From NCBI RefSeq assembly GCF_022458985.1, contig NC_061770.1, positions 35,011,599-35,075,598 on the forward strand: a stretch of DNA of 64,000 bases, written 5' to 3'. Made by a program: the position numbers and the translations under genes. Below are positions 1 through 12,374 of the stretch, piece after piece. The notes under the pieces were generated by a model. That model worked only from the letters and a program-made list of their open reading frames with translations. It ran no database searches and had not been told where the DNA came from. The stretch's first letter is position 1; every line of letters starts with the position of its first letter. Source of the stretch: Mugil cephalus (lineage: Eukaryota; Chordata; Actinopteri; Mugiliformes; Mugilidae).

Positions 1-415
1 CCTCCTCCTCCATCCCTCCCACTACCACAGCAGTGGAATAGTCCATATGCCTCTTTACAGCAGGGCCATGAATGGAGCTTTTTGTGTCAGTGATGTGAAA
101 TGATGCTCCTGTAACTGTGTGCAGTGAACGCACAAGAACCTCGAGGAACAGAAAACCCCATTATCTATTGGGAAAATCAACAGTTTTTTAATTTATTTTA
201 ATCACAAATTCTACCACACCCTCTGATTTGTGGGTGTTTTTTGTAGCCAAGCAGTTATTGACAGGTGATGCGTGAGGTTGCGGCGCCAGTCGTGCTGTAT
301 GTGGAGGCCTGTGCAGACGCTGTAAACTAAGAATGAATTCAGAAATACAGATAATATTTGTATGAATTTACAAAATGCAAAGTGAGCAAACAACAGAAAC
401 ATCGATACCAAATCA

Positions 416-1289
416 TAAAACTGGATATGAATCCAGACGATGCGTCACCACTTCCTCGTCAGCCAAACTGACGCTATTTTTCCGGAGATAAGGGCGGCGC
501 CATCTTGCTACTTTGGAGCCAGAGTCTGATCAGACTGGAGCCACGTGGATGACGCTTCTTCCTCCAGACTCACTCTCGTTTTCATTTAATGAACACTACG
601 CTCTGCTGGGCAACTGGTGGTCGCCATTATGTCCCATCCTGTTTCTATGGAAACTAAAACGGATCCAAAAAATTGACACGAGTACATGCAGAAACCATCC
701 TTGGAAAAATAATATTTGATGTTTATTTTAGGCTGTGTCCAAAATTGTGTCCAAAATTTCCCTACATAACCCCTTTATAGTAGCCTACTGTATATAGGGG
801 TTATGTAGAGTAATTTTGTAACGGCCATGATTTTTGTACAGGCCATTTTGTAGTGATGTCCAAAACCTCAGTGATCAAATTCTATGCCCTACAGAGGGGG
901 CTCAAAATTTCCCATAAAGCATTGCAAAAAGTCAACAGGCGATGGATATCCCATCATGCATCACGTCTCTAGCTCAGCCGCCGTTAGTGGCTGTTAGTGA
1001 GACACATTTTGAAGTTTCGTCGCAAAAATATGAAGCTTTAAAAAAAAAAAAAAAAACATACCGCTAAATAATGATACATGTAGCGTCTGAAAGCTGTTGA
1101 GTTCAATATGGGGAGTAGGAATTAGGAAGTGAGGGAACAATTTCGGACACAGGTGTTTTAGTTTGGCCCAAGTCCTAACACGGAGGAGGTGGAGCTTATG
1201 ACTTATATACTGTATATATAGCCTCCAGCCACCAGGGGGAGCGCTACTTGCTCTGGCTTCACATCAGAGGATCTCTATACAGTCTCTGC
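416..1289 (+). mobile_element. MITE of the CATAGACTG family, interrupted by a second element
   Basis: The left part (416-730) and right part (about 1160-1289) match, in order, the two halves of the intact copy at 12375-12898. Shared segments include the GGCGCCATCTTG stretch near 495, the TGGTCGCCATTAT stretch near 620, the GGAGGAGGTGGAGCTTATGAC stretch near 1180 (20 bases of it), and the terminal ATACAGTCT near 1277. The halves are separated by the element at 732-1153. Non-autonomous: no transposase is visible. Confidence 0.7.
732..1153. mobile_element. hAT-like MITE nested inside another MITE
   Basis: The ends are near-perfect inverted repeats: GCTGTGTCCAAAATT at 732-746 and the complement of CCTGTGTCCGAAATT at 1139-1153. 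Flanking 8-bp sequences TATTTTAG (724-731) and TGTTTTAG (1154-1161) look like an aged 8-bp target-site duplication, the size typical of hAT transposons. A perfect 12-bp inverted repeat (762-773 and 797-808) lies near the left end. About 420 bp, with no coding capacity. Confidence 0.65.
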
Positions 1290-1655
1290 ATCAAACCATT
1301 TCTTATCGGGACAAGTTGCACAAAGTCAGAGGTTTCGTAGAACATGTGCAAGTTTTACCTAGAACAACCTTGATTGAACTTTCATCACTTCAGGGTAAAG
1401 TTTTAATATCTCGTTAATAGCGTCATTTAGCAACTTTGCTCCTTTTTTTTTTCCTCGAACCCAGCCCCCCTTCCTCTTTAGCTAGACGTCGCCTAGCAAC
1501 GCAAACAACAGAAACTGTGAGGCTCAGTGGTTTTATTTTGTCACGTTTAAATTAGGAAAGTGAAATCAGACCTCGGCATGTGGAGCGGTGCAAGGTTTCG
1601 TGAGCCGTGCTTGTACTGGGATGGAGGTGCGACCCCCCCCTTCGGAGAATGAATG

Positions 1656-2117
1656 GTTGCGATCAGCCATAACAATATGACCACCTTCCTAATATCATGT
1701 AGGTCTCTCTTGTGCCTCCAAAGCGGTTGTGATTTATCAGAGAATGGACATGGGCCTTCTGAGGGCGTCCTGTGGTGTCTGGCTTTGAAGGGAGGGGCCT
1801 CTATGTTGGATCATTCCACAGATACATGATCAGTTTGAGATCTAGTGAATACGGAGGCCAGGTCAACACCTTGTGCTGTTCTTCATGTTTTTTTGAGTTG
1901 TTACTAAAGTGTCTTTGTGCGTGTCTGCCATCAAGGGGTGTCATCGCTATGGGGTGGGGGTGTCTGGTCTAGGTTGGTGCTACATGTCTAAGTAACATCC
2001 CATGAATGAATGAATGAAGGTTCAAAAGTTTTCCCACAGAACAGTAAATTTTGACAAGATGGTTTAAATGTTATTCACTTCTCCTGTAGGTGGTCATAAT
2101 GTTGTGGCTGATCCATG
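1656..2117 (+). mobile_element. MITE of the GATCAGCCA family, copy 1
   Basis: The left end is GATCAGCCATAACAATATGA near 1661. The right end at about 2090-2113 (TGGTCATAATGTTGTGGCTG) is its inverted complement. Internal sequence (AGAGAATGGACATGG, TGTCATCGCTATGGGG) recurs in the other copies at 37386, 45136, 47453, 51725, 57985 and 59015. Non-autonomous, probably Tc1/mariner-like because the best copy is flanked by TA. Confidence 0.8.
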
Positions 2118-2497
2118 TAAGTTACACTGATGCCGCTTTAATGCAGGAATTTAATAACGTCTGATATATAATGATATAAATATCATAATATAATAAGATA
2201 TAACGTCTGATAAAGAATTTCAAGTTACTCTATTGAAAAACCTGGAAGAACAAAACTTAAATTAGCCTCAGTTTAGATTTTCTGTCGGTACAGACTTTAA
2301 ATTTCTTCTTGAGTCTTAATTTTTCCATCATGCATGCAGCCTAGATCAGTATTTGGCATCCAGTTCATCCAGGATTTTATTTTATTATTATTAATTCTGA
2401 AGGAGCAGTTTGGACCGATTTCTGGACTTTCCCCACGTGTCAAAAGCTTGAGTGAACCGGTCATATAATTACTATTTTTATTTCTCTGTATTTCTAG

Positions 2498-5400
2498 AGC
2501 ACCAACGAGGCCGTGTTCGCCGTGGAGTTCAACCCCAGCGACAGCACCAACATCATCACCTGTGGAAAATCCCACGTCTACTTCTGGACGCTCAGCGCCG
2601 GGCAGTTCACCAAGAAACAAGGCATCTTTGGAGTAAGAGTTTATCCCCCCTCCTCCTCCAGCTCACGTTACTTCCCCCGGTTCTTCTTCTTCTTCTGAAT
2701 GCAGCTTCCTCAGTGTCGGCCCAAAAACGGGGAAGTGAGCAGCGCAAACTAAGAGAAGTGAAAGTTTACGGCAAATATCGTACATTTCAAAACGTTGACG
2801 AGTGAATCATCTAATTCAGTCTGAACACGTCGAGTACGTTACGCTGTGTCCTCCTGAGACCAGAGCTTCGCTTTGCCAAGTTTGTCCAAGTGAGACCTAA
2901 GAAGTGAAACAACTGAGCGTCATCTATGAACAGGAAGTAGTTTTAGAAAAACAAATGTCCTCATGTGTGGACACAGGGATTATTTCACACAAAAAAAATG
3001 GTATCAATTCCTGATCACGGCTGAGCAAAAACAGGATTACAAACAGTGAAATTCTCAACCGAGTACTTGCTAATTAGTGACGTCGTAGCTTGTTACTGTC
3101 GATAGTATTTGTTAAATTTCCGCGTTGTATCAAACTAGGAAAGTTCATAATCAAAAATAAACAAGTTTCGACCGTAGAATTTGATGATATTTTGAACCTT
3201 GTCCACTTTTCCCCCGTGATCGGCTGCAGAATGAATCATGATCCTTTGTTGCCACTAGATGGCAGACTACAGCGTCCACGTATGGGGACAACGGGTCTAA
3301 ACAAAGCAGAAAAAACTAAAACTAAAAATATTATCGTCCCCATATGAGGACACAGGGTCTCAGGAGGATATACAAGGAAACAGAAGATTTTTTTGTCACC
3401 TCTGCTCATGTTTGGTTCAAATAACAGGTTCTAAAAACAGTTTCCAATGTTTTCAGAAATACAAGAAGCCCAAGTTCATCCAGTGCTTTACATTCAGCCT
3501 GACCGGAGACGTTCTGACCGGAGACTCCGAGGGAAACATCCTCACCTGGGGCAAATCAGCTGCAGACATCAAGACTCTGGGGAAAGGAGCCAAAGGTCAG
3601 GGCTCATCGAAACGTACATGTCAAAGGCACAAACACACGGGCATGGCCGGCTTCTCGCTCGCCTTAAAATAAGCTAATAAGCTAGGAAGGGACAGAAGAC
3701 GGTTAGCGAACAATGACTACAACCAAAAGGGAAGTGGAAATGGCACAATTAATGGCCACAAAAGTGCAACTTAGACATAAAGGGACATAAAACTGCTGCA
3801 AACAACAACTACAACTACAAACGGGCACAAAGTCTATAAAAAGGCAGCTAAGGGCTCTTGGTTTCCTTCCATGAGAGAGCTATTCCTGTCTTTACCAATA
3901 ATAAACATATACACTTAGTCTACAAATATTCCTTGATGTTTTTTAATCCTCAAATTGTCTGGATATAAACAAATGTGGGACTAAAGGTTGTTTCCGGAGT
4001 CGTATATCAGAGAAAGTCTGGTCAACTCAAATCATGGCGCCATGTTTGCCACATCAGAGGTTAGATTGTACAGTGTAACTCTATGAGGCGGATGTTATTG
4101 TGATGAAATCAATGTCTTATTTTCACCACCTATAAATGTTATTACCAACGTCTGTCAATATGTAAAAGGCCCTCACTTAAATATCCCAACGTCTTCTTAC
4201 TTTAAATATCTTTAAATGAACCTGTAAAATGCTTTGTAGCACAATCACTTCATCAGTCATGGAGCTGTGTTTACCTTCTCCTTAGTATCCGTGTTCATCC
4301 ATCACCGTTAAAAGTTGGAAATTCCTCCGACAAATTCTCAGAAATAATGAAAATTAAACTAGTCTGTTTTTAAGCATTATCATTATTACATTAGCATTAG
4401 CATGTTAGCCATAATAACTTAGTAGTAACTGAGGTAAAGTTACATGTCAATTAAATTTGTCTATTAACATGGACATAAATTACATGAACACACTGGTTTC
4501 ACAGTATATATGAAGGTAGCTGCTATTTTTCTAAGCCTTTAGTCTAGATAACTAGCTAGCATAAGGCTAGCATAAGGCTAGGTCAATGGTTTTGAGATTA
4601 ACGTTCACATTAATGATCGTATGACCATGGATTTTTTCCTATAAAATCTTAATAAACGTCAAAGAGAGACATTGACATTTACCTCATCACATAATAGTTA
4701 GAAATCAGTTACATCCAGTTCTTCCTTTTAATCTTCTGCTCCATAACTTTCTCTGTTTTTGTTCAGTGGGGAAACGGTGGAGTTTCCTCCGTTTGTTTTC
4801 CTGATCCCGTGCTGGAGCCGTAGGCTGAGCACTGTGGCATATTTTAACTTTTAATCCAACTTTATTCTCTGTTGTTGCCACTTCTCTATGGGTGAATATT
4901 GGTTGGACGTATCCAACATGGCGGCATGAAACATGTGACCAGTTCAGAACCAATCAGCATAGAGGGACAGATCTCTCTATTTGTTTCTTTTTTAATTTTG
5001 TTTTTTTGGTCTTTCCATGTCCCACAGAGACCTTCCAGATCATGCGTCAGACCCGGGCCCACGAAGGCAGCGTGTTCACCCTGTGCAACCTGCAGGGCGG
5101 CGCTCTGCTCAGCGGCGGCGGGAAGGACCGGAAGATCATCCGCTGGAGCGCCGACCTGGCTCCTGAGAGAGAGTGTGAGGTGAACCACGGCTTTATATGT
5201 GAATGATGGCGGTGGTGGGGGAGGATTAAGACAGAGAAAGACCCGGGGGCTCGTTGTCTGACGGGATCATTTGTCCAGATTCCAGAAAATTTCGGGGCCG
5301 TTCGAACCATCGCAAACGTGGATGAGGAGGAGCTTCTTGTTGGTACGACACGAAACGCCATCCTCAGAGGGACCTTCTCAGACGGGTTTGTGGCCATTGT

Positions 5401-8400
5401 ACAGGTAATACTACTACTACTACTACTACTACTAGAGAATTTAAAGTACTGCGGGACATAAACTGCATTTCTGTGACAGTTTTTTGCAAAATAAAATCGA
5501 TATTTCTGAAATTTTGATAAAATAAGTAAATACAGTACGATAAAGTCCATTTCTTTTTATTTTCTAATTATTGATTTTATTTAACTGTCTTAAACCTAGA
5601 TTTCTCTTTTGCTAACAGCTTTTTTTAACGAACTTACATCAATACAATGAAATAAATAAATAATGAAAGATGTTCTGATAGTTAAAAAGCGCATCTGTTT
5701 AATTTAATTTAATTTAATTTAATTTAATTTAATTTTTATTTAATTTATTTGCTTTTTATTTTAGATTTATTTCGTTTTTTCTTTGTAATAATTCTTCATT
5801 TAATTTAATTATTTATGCTTCTTATTTTATATTTATTTTATATTTCTTGTTTTTTTGAATAATTTTTCATTTAATTTAATTATTTATTTTTCTTGTTTTA
5901 TATTTATTTTATTTTTTATATTTTTTCATTTAACTAATTTTTTATTTTTCTTATGTTATATTTATTTTGTTTATTTATTTTTAATAATTTTAAATTTAAT
6001 TCTTTATTTTTCTTATTTTACATTTATTTTATTTTATTGTCTTACACCTATATTTACTTTTACTAACAGTGTTTTCCTTCATAAACTGAACTTTCAGGTG
6101 AACTAAAGAAAACAAATTTTCCTCATGATGACGTCTACTTCATGTGTTTGTATAAACACAGTGAACAAACACTCACCTGCCGTTTCCTTTCGTGCAGGGT
6201 CACGTAGATGAGATGTGGGGTTTGGCCACTCATCCCTCCCAGAACATCTTCCTCACCTGTGGCCACGACCGACAGGTGTGTTTGTGGCAGACAGAAGAAC
6301 ACAAGCTGGACTGGTGCATCACCCTGGAGGTACGACTCCCTGCTCCTCACGTGTAATTAGATTAATTAATACATGAATAACATATTAATTATCACTCTGT
6401 GTGTGTTTCTGTAGCAGGAGTACGGCCTCTGTTCTGATTTCTGCCCTAACGGGTCCGTGGTGTCAGTCGGCCTCAGCACAGGAAGGTAACGCAACACAAC
6501 ATCCACTCAGATGACGACAATGAAATGATGAAATCACTTTCTTTAATTCACCCGAACGTTCAGAATATGAAAAACTTATACAGGTACTGAGCCACAACAG
6601 ATATTAAGTGGTCACAGTAACTCAGTTAGTATAAAAAAATAAAAATAAAAATAAAATTAAAAAAAATAATAATAATAATATTTAAAAAAAAAATGGATGT
6701 AAGACAATTAAATTTAGAAAAATAAGAAATAAAATTACAAATTAAAAATACGAATAGAAAAAAATTAAAATGATGAATTAAAAAAAATAAATGTACCAAA
6801 ATAAAAATGTTAAATTCATTAGATTAAATTAATAGATTAACTTTTTAACTGTCAAAACATCTTTTGAGGATTATTTATCATTTATTTTATTCTACTGTTG
6901 CTCGAATGTTATTCCAATATTTCTACTCTGCTCTACATTAAAAACCAGTTTATAGATTCACTTTTTAATCATCAATTTATTATTATTATTATTGTTTATT
7001 TTGTATTTTACTGTTAATTGTTGCTTTTCCATTAAATGTAGTTTAAACCAGGGGCGTTGAACAAAGACTCTTTCTGCTTATGTTGACGATCAAAAAGTCA
7101 GAAAATGTGCGACCACATCATTTTTACTTTTATATACATCAGATGTTCCTCCTTTCGGTCCAATTCTTCTGCCTTGTGGTTGGAATAAATAGTTTCATGT
7201 CCTTGCTCAGGAAAAGATGGACAAAAAAAAAGACGTGTGTGTCTCTGAATTGGTAAATATTTATTATACAGGTTCATTTAATAGTGAAAACATTTATAGA
7301 TACAAAGACAATAATTACATTCGCTTTTATTTCAAATAGAAGATAGAAACTGAAAATGATCTCATATTCGATCCACATGTTTTTACTCAAACATGATAAA
7401 CGTCAGTAAAGTTCACCAGGTCTGAATGTGTTTATGAGCTCATTAAAAAAGGGAAAGAAACAGAGTGAATGTTAAATGGAAAAGAGGAAGGATTAAATGA
7501 GCTTCTTACTCATTTTCAAACATTTTATTCATATTCAAATGTAGTTTTTTTGTATTACATGTTTGAAATAAAGCATCCATTCATTCATTCATTCATTCAT
7601 ATTCTAAACCTTTTAAAATGAGCATAAAATAAATAAACACTAGAAAGTCCATGAAGACAGACCGCAGAGGAGGGTTAAATCCACCAGGGGGCATCAGACA
7701 ACAGCTCAGATATGATTCAGAGTTACAGTCGTTATCCTGTTATCGTCCCTCACGTCTCCGTCCATGTCCCTGTCTTCTGTGACCAGGTGGTTGGTCCTGG
7801 ACCTGTTGACCAGGGAGGTTGTCTCTGAGTCCACCGATGGGAACGAGCAGCTGTCTGTCATGAGATACTCACCAGGTTCGTGTTTTTAACTATATATCAA
7901 ACAGGACCCATCAGACCACATGACCTCCCCCCATGTCTCCAGAGTCCAGTCTTTCTGCTCCCTACCAGACTGAAGCCTTTTTCTTTTTTTTGCCCGGTTG
8001 TCCTCACTGAGTAGTGGTTTTCTTAAGGCTACACAGCTGATCAGTCCCGGTCCACTGAGTTCCCTTCACATGCTCTTGCCTTCACTATTAAACATTTGAT
8101 TTCACCAAGTTTTAGAAGTTCAGTCTCCTTAGATGTTTCCTCTGCTTCCCCCGTCTCAAACATGCTTGTTTAAGAAATGAGAAGCTACTCATTGAGTCCA
8201 TTGAGGTTAAATAACTAATTCCCTGCTGAAAATATTAGGCTAACACCTATTAGCTTAGTTTAGTAGTAAAATCCAGTTGGTGCCTTTTGTGTTTATTTAT
8301 TTTTTTGTAACCGGGCAGTGAATTACAGACATGTATAAAGTACTAGAGACCCAGACTTGAGTAAAAATACAAGTACTCTGTCAAAACAGTGACTTGAGTA

Positions 8401-11400
8401 GAAGATGAAGTGTCTTAAAGTAAATAAAATAAAATTTAAATAAGACTATTACACAAACATACAAATAATAACCAAAATGTAAAATAAATATTCTAACGGT
8501 TTTTAATTTAATTTATATCCTCGGGGAAAAAAAGAATTAAATTCCACTCCTCTTCCTTAAATCATTAATTAATGTTAATGTTAATTTGCTGTATGTGTAC
8601 ATATCTATATACATACTATACATGTTAACACACACGACTCAGGATCATGAATGAACTCATTTTTTAACAGTGGACATGAGACTTGGAGCCAAGAATAAAA
8701 CCCTTTGGATTCCCCCGTCCTCCTCGGTGAATGTCCTCCTTTGTGTTTTTCAGATGGCAGCTTTTTAGCTGTCGGATCCCACGACAACTTCATTTACATC
8801 TACAACGTGACGGAGAGCGGCCGCCGTTACACCCGCTTCGGGAAGTGTAACGTGAGTTTCACGTGACATAGAAGTATTCGTATTCTGATCGTAGCCTGGG
8901 GCTAATTTCATGTTCCCGTGTGCAGGTCTAAATATCTGAGCCTCATAGCTCTTAGTGCTGGTGCCATTTAAGCTCCATTATAAAAGTATGATAGTATTAT
9001 TCAAAATTAACACAAATATTAACACATTTTTAATATTTGTTTTTGTTTGAACCTTTAAAAATGATGTGGGATTTGTTAAAAATAAAGACTAAATAACACC
9101 AGTGATATATTTAAAAGGTTCTGTCTCTGCTTGTGTGTCCAAACAGGGACACTCCAGCTTCATAACTCACCTGGACTGGTCCAAGGACGGGAAGTACATC
9201 ATGTCCAATTCAGGCGACTATGAGATCCTTTACTGTAAGTCACCAGAAATGTTGTATAAATGTTCCATGAACTAATGTAGAGAAATCCAAAGAAATCCTG
9301 AGTGTTAGCCTGAGCTAACAGGTAGCGGAGAGTTGGGTGGGCGGGTCTCAACATCCATGCTGCTCTAGCTCCGCCCCGACACGACCCCCCCATGTCTATA
9401 TTTAGAGTGTGGGCGGAGTGAAGCTCATTCGACATGGCAACAACAGGCTCCGCCCACTCTGGGCTTCATTTTCAAGGTTCAGAAACGTCACGATGGATGA
9501 AAAAATGTGGACTATCAGATCAAATTAAAGACAATTGTACTCCACAATGATCCGTACGAGCTACCAAATAACAAATGGTCCACGAACATTGACACGTGAC
9601 CAGAAATCAGTTCGCCTGATTTTTATATGGACCTGATTTTAACGTCGGGAAAATACTCAATACACTAAAGTCTGACCTTTTGGTTCTTTATACAACACAA
9701 CTCCAACAGCTTTGTACTAGAGGACCCCCCTTATTTGGAAAAGTGGATTAGCCTCAGTTTCAGTTAGTTTTAGTTCATTTCATAAATGTAGCTAAATAAA
9801 AGATGCTAACGCTAAGAGCTTTACCGCGAAGTAATGTTAGCCATATAATACTGTAGTGTCCCTATTTTTTAAAAACAATATTTACAGTTTAGACCATAGG
9901 TCTTCAAAAGGGGGTCTGCGACGTGGAGGTACTGCCCAGAGGGGGCACAAAATCTTTGGTTGATTAGACATTTTTCATACATTTTCTCTTTTATTATTTA
10001 AATTTAAATTTATTTAATTGCACATTAACATGAATCCACCATATTTTAGTAAAGGGATAAGGGATATCTTAGTATTGAATGCTAAATGCTAATAATTATC
10101 TATATTTATAAATAGGCAGAGTTTAATATAGACACATATAGTAGGTAGCGGGTCCCTACTCCTTCAGTCTCAGGTCTTTGGCCTGAAAAACATTGAAGAC
10201 CTTAGGTTTATGTATTTTATGTATCGTTAGAAATTGCTATTAGGGTTTTTGAGTTTACTTTTAATATGATTTTGCCACAAAGCTAACTATTTTCTACAAA
10301 GTATTCTTTTACCGAGAGCATTCATGTTTTAATATGGACTCACTGATTCTTATGAGTGTTATTATTGTCAGTTGTTGTGTTTTATTTTGATGCCTCTCGT
10401 TTATCTGGACGTCGTCCTGTCTTCACGGCCCTGGCTGGATGTTCGGGCTCATTGTCGACCTGATTGTGTGTGGTTGTGTGTCTCCAGGGGACATAGCCGG
10501 AGGCTGCAAACTGCTGAGGAATCGCTTCGAGAGCAAGGACAGGGAGTGGGCGTCCTACACCTGTGTGCTGGGCTTCCACGTCATGGGTGAGAACCACGTT
10601 CGTCACGTTTTTAAACGTCGGTGTTTGTTTGGTAGCGGGTCAGACGGGTGACTGTGTCGCTGTGGTGTCGTTCAGGCGTCTGGTTGGAGGGATCAGACGG
10701 CACCGACATCAACGCGCTGTGTCGCTCCCACAGCGAGAGGATGGTGGCCGTGGCCGATGACTTCTGTAAGGTCCACCTCTTCCAGTATCCCTGTCCCAAA
10801 CTAAAGGTACCTGTCATTTACATTTTACCATTTTAACCTTTGCTGTCAAGCCATTTCCAACATGGCCGCCTTCATGGGCTTTCTAGGTTTTTGTTGATTT
10901 TGCGAAGGTTGCGTTAAGGATCCTTTGTGTTGTTGCTGATGCTTCATGATGAATATTTACTTTATTGAATCAACCTATAATTACTTTGTACCCAGGATGT
11001 TAAAATGAAAGCGTTAACTCAGATTAATCCATCATCATGATTAATCTGATTAAAGATTTTAACTCAATGACAAGAACAATGAAACGCGATTAATCGAGAT
11101 TAAAAATTAAAGATATTTAATCGCAATTAATCGAAAAATAATCCACAGCAAACCTGTGATTAATCTGATTTGTGGTTTGACAGCACCACTTTATTCATTG
11201 TGTTGAAAAGATGTGGATCAAATATGATACAATATGTGTGTATGTATGGTTTTGAAGTAGTTTGATGTTGGTAGAACATGTAAAATCATAGATGTGATGG
11301 TTTTAATTTTGTTATTTTACAAAACGGAAAAAGTGGTCGAATCCATGGCTCACTAGCGCCCTCTTCCATGAGACAGAAGTACTAGTTGCCTCATCTTCAT

Positions 11401-12053
11401 TATATTATATTATATTATATTATATTATATTATATTATATTATATTATATTATATTATATTTTATACAAATAAAAGTATATTAAAATAACAATAAAAATA
11501 AAATTATAATCTAGTGAAATTAAATGAAAATGAAACAGGCTTATAGCCTGTTTCATTTTCATTTAATTTCACAAAAGTGTAGAAAAAGTGTAGAAAAATA
11601 AAATCAGTAAAAACTGAAAAAAAAGGAAAAATAAAATAATGCCAATGTAGTTAAAAAAAATTAAAATATAATCTAGCAAAAATAAAATTAAAATAAAATA
11701 TGCAAAAGTGTAGAAAAATAAAATAAGTAAAAATTGAAAAAATAAAATAGTATAGAAAAGTGTAGAACATAATAGAAATATAATATATAATAATGTGCAT
11801 TAACATGTCATGAGGCTCATAGTTCCCTTTCTTTCCTCTCCAGGCGCCGAGCCACAAGTACGAGGGCCACGGCAGCCACGTCACCAACGTCCGCTTCACC
11901 CACTGCGACTCCCACCTGCTCTCCATGGGCGGGAAGGACACCTGCATCCTTCAGTGGAGGGTGACAGGAGGCGGGGGGGTGGGGGACGGCCGGGAGAGAC
12001 AGGCCTCGGCCTCCACCTCGTCCACCAGCTCCCCCGAACCTGCCACCACCTAG
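2498..12053 (+). CDS. eml3: Echinoderm microtubule-associated protein-like 3, C-terminal WD-repeat part
   Basis: EML proteins bind microtubules; the C-terminal part forms a tandem beta-propeller of WD repeats. Twelve exons are in the window: 2498-2632, 3457-3595, 5028-5179, 5279-5404, 6198-6329, 6418-6485 (or from 6415), 7787-7875, 8754-8851, 9147-9234, 10488-10586, 10676-10806 and 11844-12053. All junctions are GT-AG and the phases agree, giving 488 codons plus TAG. EML hallmarks are readable: CGKSHVYFWTL, SGGGKDRK, TDGNEQLSVMRYSP, GHSSFITHLDW, SGDYEILYW, EGSDGTDINALCRSH, GGKDTCILQW. The protein ends in a Gly/Ser-rich tail after the last WD blade. The N-terminal coiled coil and HELP region lie upstream of the window. 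EML1, 2 and 4 share these motifs; I chose EML3 because mta2 follows in the same orientation, as in human. Confidence 0.85.
2850..3367 (+). mobile_element. MITE with CCTCCTGAGACC inverted ends, copy 1
   Basis: Perfect 12-bp terminal inverted repeats: CCTCCTGAGACC at 2850-2861 and GGTCTCAGGAGG at 3356-3367. Inside, near-symmetric segments read CCTCATGTGTGGACACAGGG and CCCCATATGAGGACACAGGG. Copies lie at 31229-31800 and about 44505-44883. It sits in the eml3 intron between exons 2498-2632 and 3457-3595. No coding capacity. Confidence 0.75.
3596..5027 (+). other. eml3 intron with no recognised content
   Basis: AT-rich intronic sequence between exons 3457-3595 and 5028-5179. GCTAGC-type short repeats lie near 4550-4585. 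I see no exon, RNA gene or clear transposon end. Confidence 0.5.
5405..6197 (+). repeat. eml3 intron with TAC and AATTT microsatellites and T-rich low complexity
   Basis: A (TAC)n run at about 5407-5434 begins immediately after the splice donor at 5405. An (AATTT)n run covers about 5699-5735. From 5740 to about 6050 the intron is a degenerate TTTATTT/TTTAATT tract that produces spurious open frames. Confidence 0.8.
6411..6420 (+). promoter_or_regulatory. Tandem NAGNAG splice acceptor of eml3
   Basis: The acceptor reads TAG then CAG (6412-6414 and 6415-6417). Either can be used in frame: use of the first adds one Gln before the Glu-Tyr-Gly-Leu that starts this WD-repeat exon. Both choices keep the downstream frame. 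Confidence 0.75.
6486..7786 (+). other. eml3 intron, A-rich low complexity
   Basis: About 6625-6850 is an A-rich AATAAAA/AATAAT tract. A (CATT)n run lies at about 7577-7601. I see no exon or transposon end elsewhere in it. Confidence 0.6.
7876..8753 (+). other. eml3 intron, nothing recognised
   Basis: This intron follows a donor reading GTTCGT, which is weak beyond the invariant GT. I see no repeats with clear ends. Confidence 0.5.
9288..9500 (+). mobile_element. Interspersed repeat, inverted relative to the copy near 60295
   Basis: The segment from the GAGAGTTGGGTGGGCGGGTC stretch (9329) to the CTCCGCCCACTCTGGGCTTC stretch (9449) matches, on the opposite strand, 60300-60495 (AAGTGGGCGGAGCC, CTAAATATGGACATAGGGG, GAGACCCGCCCACCCAACTC). 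No open frame is seen. The family type is unknown to me; it lies in an eml3 intron (9235-10487) that otherwise shows nothing. Confidence 0.6.
11000..11170 (+). repeat. GATTAATC-rich interspersed repeat in an eml3 intron
   Basis: Several GATTAATC and CGCGATTAATCG-like words occur within 170 bp. They are similar to the unit of the tandem array at 36121-36450 in mta2, so both are likely related repeat relics. Confidence 0.6.
11398..11461 (+). repeat. (ATATT)n pentanucleotide microsatellite
   Basis: About 12 uninterrupted copies of a 5-bp unit lie in the last eml3 intron. They are followed to about 11780 by A-rich sequence with CTAGTGAAATTAAAT/CTAGCAAAAATAAAA words like those of the array at 13620-14450. 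Confidence 0.9.
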
Positions 12054-12077
12054 AAAACCCCCCAAAAAAAAATTAAA

Positions 12078-12095
12078 AATAAAAACATAAATAAA
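12078..12095 (+). terminator. Proximal eml3 poly(A) signals
   Basis: AATAAA occurs at 12078-12083 and 12090-12095, only 25-40 nt after the TAG at 12051-12053. Use of either would give a very short 3'UTR. A strong GT-rich downstream element is not obvious here, so the distal site may be the main one. Confidence 0.45.
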
Positions 12096-12374
12096 CTGGT
12101 GTTGTTAAAAGTGAAGGGAGAGGGGGGGGGATCTGCTTCCTCGCAGCCACTCGAGAGGTGTGGAAGTCGGTGTCGGCTCAGTTTTCTGGCCTCTGCTGCG
12201 ACCGCTGGGTTCAGTTTTCGTCCAGAACGAGCAGAGGAATCGTCTTCAGGAGGAGCGTACGTGTTCATTTTGCTCTTTAATGATGTAGATTCATGTGAAA
12301 CTGGACGCTGTGATGCGTAACACAGAGTATGTGTCAGTATGTGTTTTACGTATCATGGCAAAGACCATTAGACC

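Larger units (their letters stand above)
1..2497. other. Transposon-rich DNA upstream of the first visible eml3 exon
   Basis: No exon is recognisable here on either strand. The first eml3 exon in the window encodes a mid-protein WD-repeat segment, so this is probably eml3 intron. It contains a MITE (about 416-1289) interrupted by a second hAT-like MITE (732-1153), and a third element of another family (about 1656-2117), each listed separately. A poly(A) run of about 16 lies near 1040. The short open frames have no coding character. Confidence 0.6.

Noticed and set aside
5855..6106. 83-codon Phe/Tyr/Leu-rich frame
   Set aside because: It arises from the T-rich low-complexity tract of an eml3 intron.
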